Assembly: GCF_000271305.1 (NCBI RefSeq)
Contig: NZ_AKGD01000001.1
Coordinates: 2,529,501 to 2,593,500 of the forward strand
Source of the DNA: Hydrocarboniphaga effusa AP103
GTDB taxonomy: Bacteria > Pseudomonadota > Gammaproteobacteria > Nevskiales > Nevskiaceae
DNA: 64,000 bases
Direction: 5' to 3'
Both the position numbers and the translations under genes were made by a program. The notes beneath the pieces are model-generated. The model ran no database searches and was not told the origin of the DNA. It worked only from the letters and a program-made list of their open reading frames with translations. Below are positions 38,462 through 48,253 of the stretch, piece after piece (the stretch's first letter is position 1; each line of letters opens with the position of its first letter).

Positions 38462-38989
38462 ATGTCGCCCGAAACGCTCAGAACGCCCTTCGCCCTGCTG
38501 GCCATGAGCCTGCTGCTCGCCGCCTGCGCAACCGCCACGCCGTACCAGCCGCAAGCCAAGAGCGGCGAGGGCTACAGCGAGCAGCGGCTCGAGACCAACC
38601 GCTATCGCATCCGATCGGTCGGCAACTCGGCCACCTCGCGCGAGACCGTCGAGAATTACCTCATGTATCGCGCGGCCGAGATCACGTTGCAGAATGGCTA
38701 CGACTGGTTCGCCATCGCCGATCGCGCGACCAATGTCGACCCGCAGCTGTCGGGTGGCGGCAGCAACTTCGGCATCGGCATCGGCGGCAGCTCGGGCAAC
38801 TTCGGCTCGGGCGTGTCGATCGGCCTGAGCTCGCTGTTCGGCGGCGGCAATAAATCGGCCTACCAGGCTCAGGCCGACATCCTCGTCTACAAGAATCCGC
38901 GCACGCCGAACCTGGCGAATTCGTTCGACGCGCGAGAGCTTAAGGCCAATCTCGAATCGACGATTCAGCGTCCGCAACCGAAGAAGTAG
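38462..38989 (+). CDS. CC0125/CC1285-type lipoprotein
   Basis: A 175-residue lipoprotein: signal peptide with lipobox LLAACATA gives acylated Cys at about residue 22. The family pattern YQPQ...GYSEQRLETNRYRI is visible, followed by AEITLQNGYDWFAIADRATN and a Gly/Ser-rich low-complexity stretch (about 97-122: SGGGSNFGIGIGG). Function unknown. It diverges from the DUF4403 gene. Confidence 0.88.
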   Translation: MSPETLRTPFALLAMSLLLAACATATPYQPQAKSGEGYSEQRLETNRYRIRSVGNSATSRETVENYLMYRAAEITLQNGYDWFAIADRATNVDPQLSGGGSNFGIGIGGSSGNFGSGVSIGLSSLFGGGNKSAYQAQADILVYKNPRTPNLANSFDARELKANLESTIQRPQPKK

Positions 38990-39001
38990 GCCGACACGAC
39001 G

Positions 39002-40042
39002 ATGGCCTGGCGCAACCCTTACTACGATCCGTCGCTCGCGCATCATCGCGTCGACGGCTTCGTCAATCCGGAGCCGGAGCTTGCGGTCGGCGGTGATTTC
39101 TGGCGCTGGCGGCGCGAGCGCCGAGCGCAGGGCTTGCCGCAGGCGCCGGCCGCGGGCTATGCGGCGTTTGCCCGCGAGTGGAGCGTGGCGCCGGATTTCG
39201 CGCAGGCCGGCGAGCGCATCTGGTGGCTCGGCCATTCGACCCTGTTGCTGCAGATCGATGGCCTGCGCGTGCTGACCGATCCGGTGCTGTCCAGCCGCGC
39301 TTCGCCGTTTTCGTTCGTGGGGCCCGCACGCAAGCTGCCCTGCGTGACGAGCGTCGCGGCGCTGCCCGACGTCGATCTCGTGCTGATCTCGCACAGCCAT
39401 TACGACCATCTCGATCGCATCAGCGTGCAGCAGCTCGCGAGGCGTTCGCCCGCACAGGCGCAGCCGATCCATTTCATCGTGCCGCTCGGGCTCGGCGACA
39501 AGCTGCGCAGCTTCGGCGCCGACAACGTGCATGAGCTCGACTGGTGGCAGGCCTTCGATTTTCGCGGTCTGCGCGTCCGTGCGACGCCCGCGCAGCACTG
39601 GAGCGCGCGCACGCCCTGGGATCGCAATCGCACGCTCTGGTGCGGCTTCACCGTGCATGGCTCGCAGCGCGGTTTCTATTTCGCGGGCGACACCGGCTAC
39701 TGGCATGGCGTGCCCGAGATCGTCGAGCGCTGCGGTCGCATCGACCTGGCGGCTTTGCCGATCGGCGCCTACGCGCCGCGCTGGTTCATGAAGGGCCAGC
39801 ACATCGATCCGGCGCAGGCCGTGCAGATGCATCTGGAGCTCGCGGCCCGGCATTCGATCGCGATCCATTGGGGAACCTTCGAACTCGCCGACGATGCGCT
39901 CGACGAGCCGCCGCAGAAGCTCGCCATCGCGCTCGCCGACAACGGCCTCGGCGCCGACGATTTCTGGCTGCTCAAGCACGGTGAATCGCGTTCGCTCGCA
40001 ATGCGGACGCTTGCCGAATCGCGTGTGCACTTCGGCACCTGA
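39002..40042 (+). CDS. MBL-fold metallohydrolase, NAPE-PLD/RomA-like
   Basis: A 346-residue protein of the metallo-beta-lactamase superfamily, closest in layout to N-acyl-phosphatidylethanolamine phospholipase D and RomA. The zinc motif HSHYDHLDR places ligands His131, His133, Asp135 and His136; WWLGHSTLLLQIDGLRVLTDP precedes it, and FAGDTGYW gives another ligand. No signal peptide. Starts 12 bases after the lipoprotein gene. A phospholipid-diesterase-like role is possible but unproved. Confidence 0.9.
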   Translation: MAWRNPYYDPSLAHHRVDGFVNPEPELAVGGDFWRWRRERRAQGLPQAPAAGYAAFAREWSVAPDFAQAGERIWWLGHSTLLLQIDGLRVLTDPVLSSRASPFSFVGPARKLPCVTSVAALPDVDLVLISHSHYDHLDRISVQQLARRSPAQAQPIHFIVPLGLGDKLRSFGADNVHELDWWQAFDFRGLRVRATPAQHWSARTPWDRNRTLWCGFTVHGSQRGFYFAGDTGYWHGVPEIVERCGRIDLAALPIGAYAPRWFMKGQHIDPAQAVQMHLELAARHSIAIHWGTFELADDALDEPPQKLAIALADNGLGADDFWLLKHGESRSLAMRTLAESRVHFGT

Positions 40043-40070
40043 TCTACATGCTTCGACAGGAGTCACGAAC

Positions 40071-42005
40071 ATGAGCACGGAACGCAAACCCGGAGCCTGG
40101 GCCTCGCCGATCGGCATCGAAGCGGTGTTCGGCGAGTCGCTGGGGCTCAGCGCGATCCAGCTCGACGGCGACGACGTCTACTGGCTCGAAAGCCGGGCCA
40201 GCGAAGGCGGCCGTTCGGTACTCGTGCGCAAGCGTGGCGAGCGCATCGAAGACCTCACTCCGCCCGGGTTCAGCCCGCGCACGCGAGCCAACGAATACGG
40301 CGGCGGTGCGATCACGCTGCACGATGGCTGGCTCTACGGCTGCAACGACGAGGACCAGGCGCTGTATCGCCTGCGTCTCGACGTGGCGAATGCCAGGCCC
40401 GAACGCCTCGTCGCGGGCGATCCGCATCGCTATGCGGACCTGGTCGTCGATGCGCAGCGCCAGCGTTTGATCGCGGTGCGCGAATCGCACGAGAACGCCG
40501 GGCAGGAGCCGGTCAACCGGCTCGTCGCGATCGGTCTGCGTGCGCCGCACGAAGTGCGCTTCCTGCAGCAAGGCGCGGATTTCTATTCGTCTCCGCGCCC
40601 GAGCCCCGACGGCAGGCAGATCGCCTGGATCAGCTGGAATCATCCGAACCTGCCGTGGGATGGCACCGCGCTCTGGATCGCCGACTTCGCCGACGACGGC
40701 TCGCTCGCGAATGCGCGGCGCATCGCGGGCGGAGAGCACGAATCGATCTTCCAGCCCGAGTGGTCGCCGGGCGGTGAACTCGTGTTCGTCTCCGATCGCA
40801 GCGGCTGGTGGAACCTCTACGCCTGGCGCAACGGCGAGGCGCATGCGCTGTGTCCGCTGCAGGCCGAATTCGGCGTGCCGCAATGGACCTTCGGTGCCTC
40901 GCAATACGCCTTCGACGCGCAAGGCCGCATCGTCTGCGCGTACAGCAGCGACGGCTTCTTCTCGCTCGCGCTGATCGATCCGTCGACGAGCGAGAAGCGC
41001 GACATTCCAACGCCGTATCGCGACATCGGCGGCCTGCGCGTCGGTGAGGCGGGCGTGTTCTTCATCGGCGGATCGCCGTCCGAGCCCGCTTCGATCGTGC
41101 GCGTCGACCTCTGCAGCGGGCAGTCGCAGGTGCTGCGGCGTTCGAACCCGCTCGTCGTCGATGAAGGCTATCTGTCGGCTCCGCAGGCGATCACGTTTCC
41201 GACCACCGGCGGGCAAAGCGCGCACGCGTTCTACTACGCCCCGCGCAACCGCGATTTTCACGCACCCGAAGGCGTCGCGCCGCCCTTGCTGGTGCTCAAT
41301 CACGGGGGGCCGACGAGCGCCGCGAGCCCGACCTTCAAGGCCTCGACGCAGTTCTGGACCAGTCGCGGCTTCGCGATCGTCGACGTCAACTACGGCGGCA
41401 GCAGCGGCTACGGCCGTGCGTATCGCGAACGGCTCAAGGGACGCTGGGGCATCGTCGATGTCGACGACGCGGTCAACGCGGCGCGGCATCTGGTCGGGCA
41501 AGGCCTCGCCAACGCCGATCAGCTCGCGATCCGCGGCGGCAGCGCGGGCGGCTACACCGCGCTCGCCGCGCTGACGTTCCGCGATACCTTCAAGGCGGGC
41601 GCGAGCTATTACGGCATCGGCGATCTCGAAACGCTCGCGCGCGACACCCACAAGTTCGAGTCGCGCTATCTCGACAGCCTCGTCGGTCCGTATCCGGCGA
41701 TGCGCTCGGTGTACGTCGAGCGTTCGCCGATCCATCACGTCGATCGCCTGTCGACGCCGCTGATCCTGTTCCAGGGGCTCAAGGATCCGGTGGTGCCGCC
41801 GAACCAGGCGCAGGCGATGTTCGATGCGGTCAAGCGCAAGGGTTTGCCGGTGGCCTACGTCGCGTTCGCCGACGAGCGACACGGCTTTCGCGCGGCGGCG
41901 ACCAACCAGCGCGCCCTGTCGGCCGAGCTGTATTTTTACGGGCGCGTGTTCGGTTTCACGCCGGCCGATGCGATCGAGCCCGTGACGATCGAGAACCTGC
42001 AATAG
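40071..42005 (+). CDS. S9 family prolyl oligopeptidase-type peptidase
   Basis: A 644-residue cytoplasmic serine peptidase with an N-terminal beta-propeller (about 20-375) and C-terminal alpha/beta-hydrolase domain. The catalytic triad is Ser491 (GGSAGGY), Asp572 (GLKDPVVPP) and His604 (ERHGF). ATG 40071 is preceded by AGGAGT. The family includes dipeptidyl-peptidase/acylaminoacyl-peptidase types; specificity cannot be assigned. Probably cotranscribed with the MBL gene. Confidence 0.93.
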   Translation: MSTERKPGAWASPIGIEAVFGESLGLSAIQLDGDDVYWLESRASEGGRSVLVRKRGERIEDLTPPGFSPRTRANEYGGGAITLHDGWLYGCNDEDQALYRLRLDVANARPERLVAGDPHRYADLVVDAQRQRLIAVRESHENAGQEPVNRLVAIGLRAPHEVRFLQQGADFYSSPRPSPDGRQIAWISWNHPNLPWDGTALWIADFADDGSLANARRIAGGEHESIFQPEWSPGGELVFVSDRSGWWNLYAWRNGEAHALCPLQAEFGVPQWTFGASQYAFDAQGRIVCAYSSDGFFSLALIDPSTSEKRDIPTPYRDIGGLRVGEAGVFFIGGSPSEPASIVRVDLCSGQSQVLRRSNPLVVDEGYLSAPQAITFPTTGGQSAHAFYYAPRNRDFHAPEGVAPPLLVLNHGGPTSAASPTFKASTQFWTSRGFAIVDVNYGGSSGYGRAYRERLKGRWGIVDVDDAVNAARHLVGQGLANADQLAIRGGSAGGYTALAALTFRDTFKAGASYYGIGDLETLARDTHKFESRYLDSLVGPYPAMRSVYVERSPIHHVDRLSTPLILFQGLKDPVVPPNQAQAMFDAVKRKGLPVAYVAFADERHGFRAAATNQRALSAELYFYGRVFGFTPADAIEPVTIENLQ

Positions 42006-42012
42006 CGCCCGA

Positions 42013-42837
42013 TCAGTTTTGCAGCAGGTCGTCGAGCGGTGATTCGGGGCTCGGCTGCGCGGGCGCCTTGCCGAAATCGAAGCCGATGTTCGCGGAGCGG
42101 ATTTCGTCGGTGTGCCCGGTGTCCGCCACCGCCTTGCGGTTGTGGCGCAGCTCGTAATCGAGCGAGACGAACCAGCGCTTGCTGAGCTTGAGCCTCAGCG
42201 TCGAGACGCTCGCCAGATAGAGGTTGTACGACGAGAACTCGGTCTGCACGGTCTGGCGAAACTGCGATTGCGCATTGAACGCATGCGCGTAGACGGCGCC
42301 GACGACGCCGATCACGCGGTCTTCGAAGCCGTCCTGGTCCTGCGCCTGCGCGTTCGACCAGCCGAGCCCGAGGTCTAGATCGAGCTGGTCGGCGCCGCGC
42401 AGCAGATGGCGGCCGAGGCCGGCGGCCAGCGATATGCGTTCGCGGATCGCGGCGACTTCGTCGTGATCGTAGTGCGCAAGGCCGAACGCATAGTTCCGCC
42501 GGCCGAGCTCGAGCTTGAGCTTGTCGGCGATGCTGAACTTGCGGTCGGCAAGTTCGCCGCGCGCATGCGAATCGACATAGAGCAGATCGACGCGGTTGTC
42601 GTACTGCGCCGTGTGCCGATCGAGCGCACCGCGTGCGGTGAGGGTGGACGAGCGCGTGTTGCCGGTATTGGCGAGCAGGCCCAGGCTCAGGTCGCCGCCG
42701 CTCGCCGTGGCGGTTTGCAGCGCCTGCGCTTCGTCGAGCGGATCGAAGGCCGGCTCGGCCTGCGCGACGGCCGCAGACATCGCCAGCAGGCCGCTCGCGA
42801 GCGCCATGCGCCAGCGCCGTGCGAGGCCGCGGCGCAT
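42013..42837 (-). CDS. DUF481 family outer-membrane protein
   Basis: A 274-residue outer-membrane barrel candidate with a signal peptide (about residues 11-27 ending AAVAQAEP) and the DUF481/YdiY pattern: LSLGLLANTGNTRSSTLT, LGRHLLRGADQLDLDLGLGW and a C-terminal barrel strand (SANIGFDFG). A C-terminal Pro-rich extension follows. It overlaps the antiporter gene by one base (TGATG), so the two are coupled. It is a paralog of 13998-14717. Confidence 0.85.
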   Translation of the reverse strand: MRRGLARRWRMALASGLLAMSAAVAQAEPAFDPLDEAQALQTATASGGDLSLGLLANTGNTRSSTLTARGALDRHTAQYDNRVDLLYVDSHARGELADRKFSIADKLKLELGRRNYAFGLAHYDHDEVAAIRERISLAAGLGRHLLRGADQLDLDLGLGWSNAQAQDQDGFEDRVIGVVGAVYAHAFNAQSQFRQTVQTEFSSYNLYLASVSTLRLKLSKRWFVSLDYELRHNRKAVADTGHTDEIRSANIGFDFGKAPAQPSPESPLDDLLQN

Positions 42838-44522
42838 CAGTGCTCGCGCTTGCGCGAACTCGTGCTCAGCGCGGTCTCGCGCATGTCGATCTCGTAGAGC
42901 AGGGCATTGAGCACCACGTCGTTGATCTCGTCCTCGCGATGCAGGCGCATCACTTCCTCGCGCTCGGCGCGCACGCCGACCAGGCGCAGCATGCGATCGG
43001 CGGCGCTGCGTTCGAGCAGGCCTTCGGCGGCCGCCTCGTCGACACGCAAGGTGGTGATGCGCGATTGATACGCCTGGATCAGTCGCGAAGCCGCGGCCGA
43101 GATCGGCGACGGATCGCTGGCGGCTTCGTCGTGGTTCGGATCGTCCTGCCGCGAGGCGTTGGCGATGGCCGCGACCGCCGCTTCGCAGGCGCGGATGCGC
43201 GCGGCCTGCTCTTCCTGTTCTTCGGGATCCTCGTCCACGGTCATGCCGCGCAATAGCCAGGGCAGGCCCACCGCCGCCATGATCAGCGAGATCAGGATCA
43301 CGCTCGCGGCGATGAAGATCATCAGCGAGCGCTGCGGGAATTCGGAGCCGTTATCGAGCAGCAGCGGAACCGACAGCACGCCGGCCAGGGTGATCGCCCC
43401 GCGTACGCCGGCGAGCGCGGTCGCCACCACCAGGCGTTTGCGTGGTCGCTGACGGGGGCCGGTGGTGGTGCCGCGCAGGCGGCCGACCAGATGCGTGACG
43501 TGCAGCAGCCCCCAGACCCAGATCAGCCGCGTGACGAACAGCGCGAACCAGGTGGCGACCGAATAGATCAGCAGTTCGCTGGTGTCCCTGAGCCCGCCTT
43601 CGTAGAACGAATCGGTGAGCGCCTCGCCGATGATGTCGGGCAACTGCATGCCCATGAGCACGAAGATCACGCCGTTGAGCACGTACTCCATCATCCGCCA
43701 CATGTGCGTGGTGGCGATGCGCGTTTCGGCGCCCGAAACCGAGCTGGTGTCGGTGTCGCTCTTGAGGTTCAGCGTCATGCCCGCGGCGACCGCGGCGAGA
43801 ATGCCCGAGGTGCCGAATTCCTCGGCCAGCAGATAGGTGGCGAACGGCAGCAGCAGGGTCATCACGATGATGCCCTGTGCCTGCACCTGGTTCCAGCTCG
43901 CGAGCCACTTCTGGAACAGCGCCATGCCCCAGCCCATGGCGATGCCGAACAGCAGGCCGCCGACGGCGACGAAGCCGAAGTCCAGCGAGGCGGCGGACAG
44001 CGAGAAGGCGCCCGTCATCGCCGCGGCGACCGCGAACTTGAACGCCGTCAGGCCCGAGGCGTCGTTCATGAGCGCCTCGCCTTCGAGCACGTACATGAGG
44101 CGCTTCGGAATGCCCGCACGACCGGCCACGGCGGACACCGCGACGGCGTCGGTCGGCGACAGCACCGCCGCGAGCGCGAACGCGGCCGCGAGCGGCAGGC
44201 CCGGCACCATCCAGTGCAACAGCGAACCGACCGCGACGACGGTGAACAGCACCAGCCCGAACGCCAGGCCCAGGATGCGTTCGCGCATCTGGAAGAACTC
44301 GCGCTTGGGCATGCGCCAGCCATCCGCGAACAGCAGCGGCGGCACGAACAGCAGCAGGAACAGATGCGGCTCGAGATCGACGTAGATTCCGTGCTCCGGA
44401 ATCGTCACGGCGGCCCCCAGCGCGATCTGCGTGAGCGGCAGCGGAAGGCGGGAAACGCGAAGAATGACCGCGGACGCGGCTACGCAAAGCAGCAGCGTCA
44501 GAACGAGGATGGTGGCGTGCAT
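42837..44522 (-). CDS. Na+/H+ antiporter, CPA1 family
   Basis: A 561-residue cation/proton antiporter of the NhaP/YjcE type. It has about twelve membrane segments with LSPTDAVAVSAVAGRAGIPK and EGEALMNDASGLTAFKF, which contain the family's ion-binding Asp residues, and GVRGAITLAGVL later. The C-terminal about 150 residues are a hydrophilic cytoplasmic domain. It precedes and overlaps the DUF481 gene. It diverges from the trehalase gene. Confidence 0.93.
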   Translation of the reverse strand: MHATILVLTLLLCVAASAVILRVSRLPLPLTQIALGAAVTIPEHGIYVDLEPHLFLLLFVPPLLFADGWRMPKREFFQMRERILGLAFGLVLFTVVAVGSLLHWMVPGLPLAAAFALAAVLSPTDAVAVSAVAGRAGIPKRLMYVLEGEALMNDASGLTAFKFAVAAAMTGAFSLSAASLDFGFVAVGGLLFGIAMGWGMALFQKWLASWNQVQAQGIIVMTLLLPFATYLLAEEFGTSGILAAVAAGMTLNLKSDTDTSSVSGAETRIATTHMWRMMEYVLNGVIFVLMGMQLPDIIGEALTDSFYEGGLRDTSELLIYSVATWFALFVTRLIWVWGLLHVTHLVGRLRGTTTGPRQRPRKRLVVATALAGVRGAITLAGVLSVPLLLDNGSEFPQRSLMIFIAASVILISLIMAAVGLPWLLRGMTVDEDPEEQEEQAARIRACEAAVAAIANASRQDDPNHDEAASDPSPISAAASRLIQAYQSRITTLRVDEAAAEGLLERSAADRMLRLVGVRAEREEVMRLHREDEINDVVLNALLYEIDMRETALSTSSRKREH

Positions 44523-44761
44523 TGGCCGGAATCTACCGTCTGGATTTGCTTCTGCACAGCTTTTTGTCGCGAGCCCATGTCCAGGCGATTCGCCCCGGCC
44601 GCTGCCGCTGTAGGCAATGTTCTCTAGGATGCAGCGAGTGGCGATTCAGGGAAGGTCGCGTGACCGTCGACACAATGGCCCGATACGAGCGCGGCGGCTT
44701 TGTTGCCGCGTCCAGTGATGAAAGCAGTGCCGGGTCCACGCAGCCCGGCTCAGGAGCGTGA

Positions 44762-46369
44762 ATGCTGTCTCCCACCGAAATGGCCGCCGCCAGTCTCGTT
44801 CATGCCGACCGCGATCTGAGCCATGTGCCGGCGGCCGATACGCTGACCCCGGCCGATCGCTATCACGAGCTGTTCGTCGACGTTCAGTTGAACCGCATCT
44901 TCGAAGACGGCAAGACCTTCGTCGACTGTTCGCCACGCTTCGATCCGACCGCCATTCTCGATGCCTACCGCCTGCGCAAGCAGCAGCCCGACTTCGATCT
45001 GCTGGCGTTCGTGCTCGAGCATTTCGAGCTTCCGCAGGTGGTGGACGGCGAATATCGCTCCGATCCCTCGCGGTCGCTCTGCGAACACATCGACCACCTC
45101 TGGGATGTGCTGACGCGGCTTCCCGAGGAGCATCCGCGGCGCTCCTCGCTGCTGCCGCTGCCGCATCCCTACGTGGTGCCGGGCGGTCGCTTCGCCGAGC
45201 TTTACTACTGGGATTCGTACTTCACGATGATCGGCCTGGCCGCGAGCGGGCGGCTCGACCTGATCAAGTCGATGGCCGACAACTTCGCCTGGCTCATCGA
45301 GACCTACGGCCACGTTCCGAACGCCAATCGAACCTACTACCTGAGCCGCTCGCATCCGCCGATGTTCGTGTTCATGGTGGATCTGTTCCATCAGTACGGC
45401 GTCGGCCGCGCCGAACACTACCTGCCGCAGCTGCGCAAGGAGCATGCGTACTGGATGGAAGGCGCGGACGAGATTCGCGCGGGCGAGCAGCATCGCCATG
45501 TCGTGCGCACGCTCGATGGCACGTTGCTGAATCGCTATTGGGACGATCGCGATACGCCGCGCGAAGAGTCGTATCGCGAAGACGTGACCACCGCGCGCGG
45601 TGCCGACCGCAACTCGCACGTGGTCTATCGCGACCTGCGCGCGGCTGCGGCGTCGGGCTGGGATTTCTCCTCGCGCTGGTGCATCGACGACGGCGGCCTG
45701 TGCACCACGCGAACCACCGCGATCCTGCCGGTGGATCTGAACAGCTTCATGTTCCGCCTCGAGCAATCGATCGCCGAACTCAGCGCACAGGTCGGCGACG
45801 AGGCGGCCGCGCAGAGCTTCACCGAGCAGGCTTTCCGGCGTCGCGAGGCCATTCACGAGCTCATGTGGAACGAAGAGGCCGGCGCGTTCTTCGACTACGA
45901 CTGGGACCAGGAAAGGCAGCGCGAGGTGCTCACCGGGGCCACGGTCGCGCCGCTGTTCGCGGGCCTCGCGAGCCTGCCGCAGGCCGATCGCCTGGCCGAG
46001 ACGGTGCGCAAGCGCCTGCTGTCCGCGGGCGGATTCTCGACCACCGAGCACGAGTCGGGCGAACAATGGGATCGGCCCAATGGCTGGGCGCCGCTGCAGT
46101 GGCTCGCGGTGGCGGGCTTCAGGCGCTATCGGCACGACGAGCTCGCGGGCGACATCGCGCAGCGCTGGATCGACACCGTGGTCGGCGTCTACAAGACCCA
46201 GCACAAGCTCGTCGAGAAATACCGCCTGCGCGGCGAATGCCGCGGCGTTCCGGGCGGCGGCCGTGGCGGCGAATATCCGCTGCAGGATGGGTTCGGCTGG
46301 ACCAACGGGGTGACGCGCCGCCTGCTCAAGGACTATCCGCAACAGGCCGACGTGCATCCGCAGGCTTGA
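44762..46369 (+). CDS. trehalase (GH37)
   Basis: A 535-residue alpha,alpha-trehalase that hydrolyses trehalose to glucose. Signature 1, PGGRFAELYYWDSYF, is at residues 140-154, and signature 2, QWDRPNGWAP, at 435-444; the Gly-rich GGEYPLQDGFGWTNGV is near the end. There is no signal peptide, so it is of the cytoplasmic TreF type rather than periplasmic TreA. The ATG at 44762 fits this; the 239-bp upstream region holds only the promoter area of the divergent antiporter. Confidence 0.95.
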   Translation: MLSPTEMAAASLVHADRDLSHVPAADTLTPADRYHELFVDVQLNRIFEDGKTFVDCSPRFDPTAILDAYRLRKQQPDFDLLAFVLEHFELPQVVDGEYRSDPSRSLCEHIDHLWDVLTRLPEEHPRRSSLLPLPHPYVVPGGRFAELYYWDSYFTMIGLAASGRLDLIKSMADNFAWLIETYGHVPNANRTYYLSRSHPPMFVFMVDLFHQYGVGRAEHYLPQLRKEHAYWMEGADEIRAGEQHRHVVRTLDGTLLNRYWDDRDTPREESYREDVTTARGADRNSHVVYRDLRAAAASGWDFSSRWCIDDGGLCTTRTTAILPVDLNSFMFRLEQSIAELSAQVGDEAAAQSFTEQAFRRREAIHELMWNEEAGAFFDYDWDQERQREVLTGATVAPLFAGLASLPQADRLAETVRKRLLSAGGFSTTEHESGEQWDRPNGWAPLQWLAVAGFRRYRHDELAGDIAQRWIDTVVGVYKTQHKLVEKYRLRGECRGVPGGGRGGEYPLQDGFGWTNGVTRRLLKDYPQQADVHPQA

Positions 46370-46419
46370 ACGAGACGGCCCGGGCGGTCGCGACGATGGT
46401 GATGACAGGGAGATCAGTG

Positions 46420-46773
46420 ATGGCGGCGCAGCTGGTATTGAGAACGGTGGAAGACTGCAAGTTCGAGGTGATGGAGCACAGCAGGAGCCGGGCGCATATC
46501 GATCCGGACGATCTGGTGTTCTACATCAACCTGGGCGCAACGCGCTTGGGCGTCGATGCGCTCAGGCAGCAGCTGCACTTCTCGCCGGAGAAAGGCTTCA
46601 ATGCCGAGTTGCTCGATGGCCGCATCGGCACCGTGCTCGGCATGAGCGTGATGACCGAGCGTTCGCCCGAGGTGCCCGACGAGGTTCGCGAACGCTACCG
46701 CTGGTGCGTCTACGAAGTGCGGGAGCCCGCCAACGTCTACGGCGAAGCCGTCGACGGCAGCCTGCCGCTTTGA
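46420..46773 (+). CDS. hypothetical protein
   Basis: A 117-residue soluble protein with no recognised family. It starts at ATG 46420 (MAAQLVLRTVEDCKFEVME), with GGGAGAT upstream; two earlier ATGs would add up to eight residues. The stretch DPDDLVFYINLGATRLGVDAL and YRWCVYEVREPANVYGEAVDG suggest an alpha/beta fold. Its composition is coding-like. It lies downstream of trehalase and convergent with the DUF2946-type gene. Confidence 0.7.
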   Translation: MAAQLVLRTVEDCKFEVMEHSRSRAHIDPDDLVFYINLGATRLGVDALRQQLHFSPEKGFNAELLDGRIGTVLGMSVMTERSPEVPDEVRERYRWCVYEVREPANVYGEAVDGSLPL

Positions 46774-46786
46774 AGCTGCGCGATCC

Positions 46787-47377
46787 TCAGCCCGCGGCGC
46801 CGGGCTGCGGATCGCGCACGTAGCCGAGTTCGGCCGGCGCGGCCGCGAGATCGAGCCGCTTCACCGGCAGCGTGAGCTCGTCCGCATCGACGCTGAGCAC
46901 CAGCGTGAGCGCGGTCGGCTCGCCGCTGGCCTGATCGAGAGCGCCTTGCAGCTCGTCTTCGGTCACCGCGCCATTGACGCCGCGCAGGCGCGAAAGCGCC
47001 CAATCGAGATCGCTCGCATCGAGTGCGGCCGGGCCATGCTCGGTCACGATCAGCAGCGAGCCTTCTTCATCCAGGCAGGCCAGGCGAGGCTCGCGCACGA
47101 GCAGGCCGTTGTGCGTGCGCAGGCTGCCGTCCGGCTGGGCGAGCAGCACGAGCGGCGCGGTCTCGCAGCTCACATAACCACGCTGCGGACCGTTCTGGAA
47201 ATACCAGCGACCCTGCTCGTCGGCCGCGTAATTGCGGCCGATGGTGTCGATGATCTGCGGCCGGCTGATCGGCTCTCCGCGCACGTACCAGCGCCCGCGC
47301 CGGTCCAGGCTCAGCCAGCCGAACAGCGCTGGCACATCGGGCCATTTCGCCAGTGCACGAAGAACCCAGTCTTCCAT
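46787..47377 (-). CDS. DUF2946-like family protein
   Basis: A 196-residue protein that I associate with the PF11161 family (DUF2944/2946). Recognisable are the N-terminal VLRALAKWPDVPALFGWLSL, RRGRWYVRG and the central AADEQGRWYFQNGPQRGYVSC. The rest is a compact beta-rich region. The family has no known function. It is convergent with the preceding hypothetical gene. The assignment rests on memory of the motif. Confidence 0.65.
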   Translation of the reverse strand: MEDWVLRALAKWPDVPALFGWLSLDRRGRWYVRGEPISRPQIIDTIGRNYAADEQGRWYFQNGPQRGYVSCETAPLVLLAQPDGSLRTHNGLLVREPRLACLDEEGSLLIVTEHGPAALDASDLDWALSRLRGVNGAVTEDELQGALDQASGEPTALTLVLSVDADELTLPVKRLDLAAAPAELGYVRDPQPGAAG

Positions 47378-47481
47378 TGCCCGTCCCGTCGGAATCGTCG
47401 TCTACGATCGTTGGGCGATTATGGGTGACATCCGTGTGAAATCGCCGTGAACATCCAGCATCGGGCCGCTCTGGCCTGGCC

Positions 47482-48147
47482 TCAACGCGCGACCGTGAAG
47501 CGCCGACGGACGTGCTTCGGGGTTTCGATCTCGTCGACGATCGCGACCGCGAGGTCGGCCACCGAGATGCCGGCCGGATGATCGCCGTCCATGAGCAGGT
47601 CTTCGCCGCCGAGGCGGTAGCGGCCCAGGCGTTCGCCCGGGGCGAGCATGGCGGGGGGCGAGACGAAGCTCCATTCGAGCACGGATTCCTTGCGCAGCTC
47701 GGTCAGTGCATCGCGGGCCGCCTGGGCGCCCGGCACGATGTTCGGAGGCACCGCCTCGACGAACGCCGGGGTGTCGACGAGTTGCACGCCCGGGGCCACG
47801 AACAGGCTGCCGGCGCCGCCGACCATGAGCACGCGCCGAACCCCGGACTGCTTCACGCCGGTGAGGATCGCATCGGTGCCACGGCGGAACTCGGCATACA
47901 GATCGGGGTGGTCCCAGCCCGGGTTGTAGGCGTTGACGATCGCGTCGGTACCGGCCACCGCGTGGGCGACCTGGGCTGCGTCGGTGGCCTCGCCCTGGAC
48001 TACGGTGAGCCCCTCGCGGGGCGCGAGCTTGGCCGGGTTGCGGGCAAGGGCGGTGACGCGGTGGCCGCGGCTCAGCAGCTCGTCGAGCACGGCGGCGCCG
48101 ACGAAGCCGGTCGGGCCGATCAGGGCGATGTGGAGGGTCTTGCTCAT
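47482..48147 (-). CDS. NAD(P)-binding oxidoreductase, NmrA/atypical SDR type
   Basis: A 221-residue Rossmann-fold protein. The dinucleotide motif is IALIGPTGFVGAAVLDELL (about residues 7-25); VTALARNPAKL follows and the domain ends with a GGAGSLFVAPG segment, typical of NAD(P)H-binding NmrA-like proteins. I start at ATG 48147 (MSKTLHIAL); the longer frame to 48192 lacks similarity. It diverges from a LysR gene by about 106 bp, the usual arrangement of regulator and target. Confidence 0.9.
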   Translation of the reverse strand: MSKTLHIALIGPTGFVGAAVLDELLSRGHRVTALARNPAKLAPREGLTVVQGEATDAAQVAHAVAGTDAIVNAYNPGWDHPDLYAEFRRGTDAILTGVKQSGVRRVLMVGGAGSLFVAPGVQLVDTPAFVEAVPPNIVPGAQAARDALTELRKESVLEWSFVSPPAMLAPGERLGRYRLGGEDLLMDGDHPAGISVADLAVAIVDEIETPKHVRRRFTVAR

Positions 48148-48253
48148 GTCGGTTTCCAATGAAAAAGTGTGAGATGACAATAGAGGCTTCACCAGATGCG
48201 CAGAAGTCTGCTATTCAAGACAAGACCATTAACTCCTGCTTCAAGGTGAAGGC

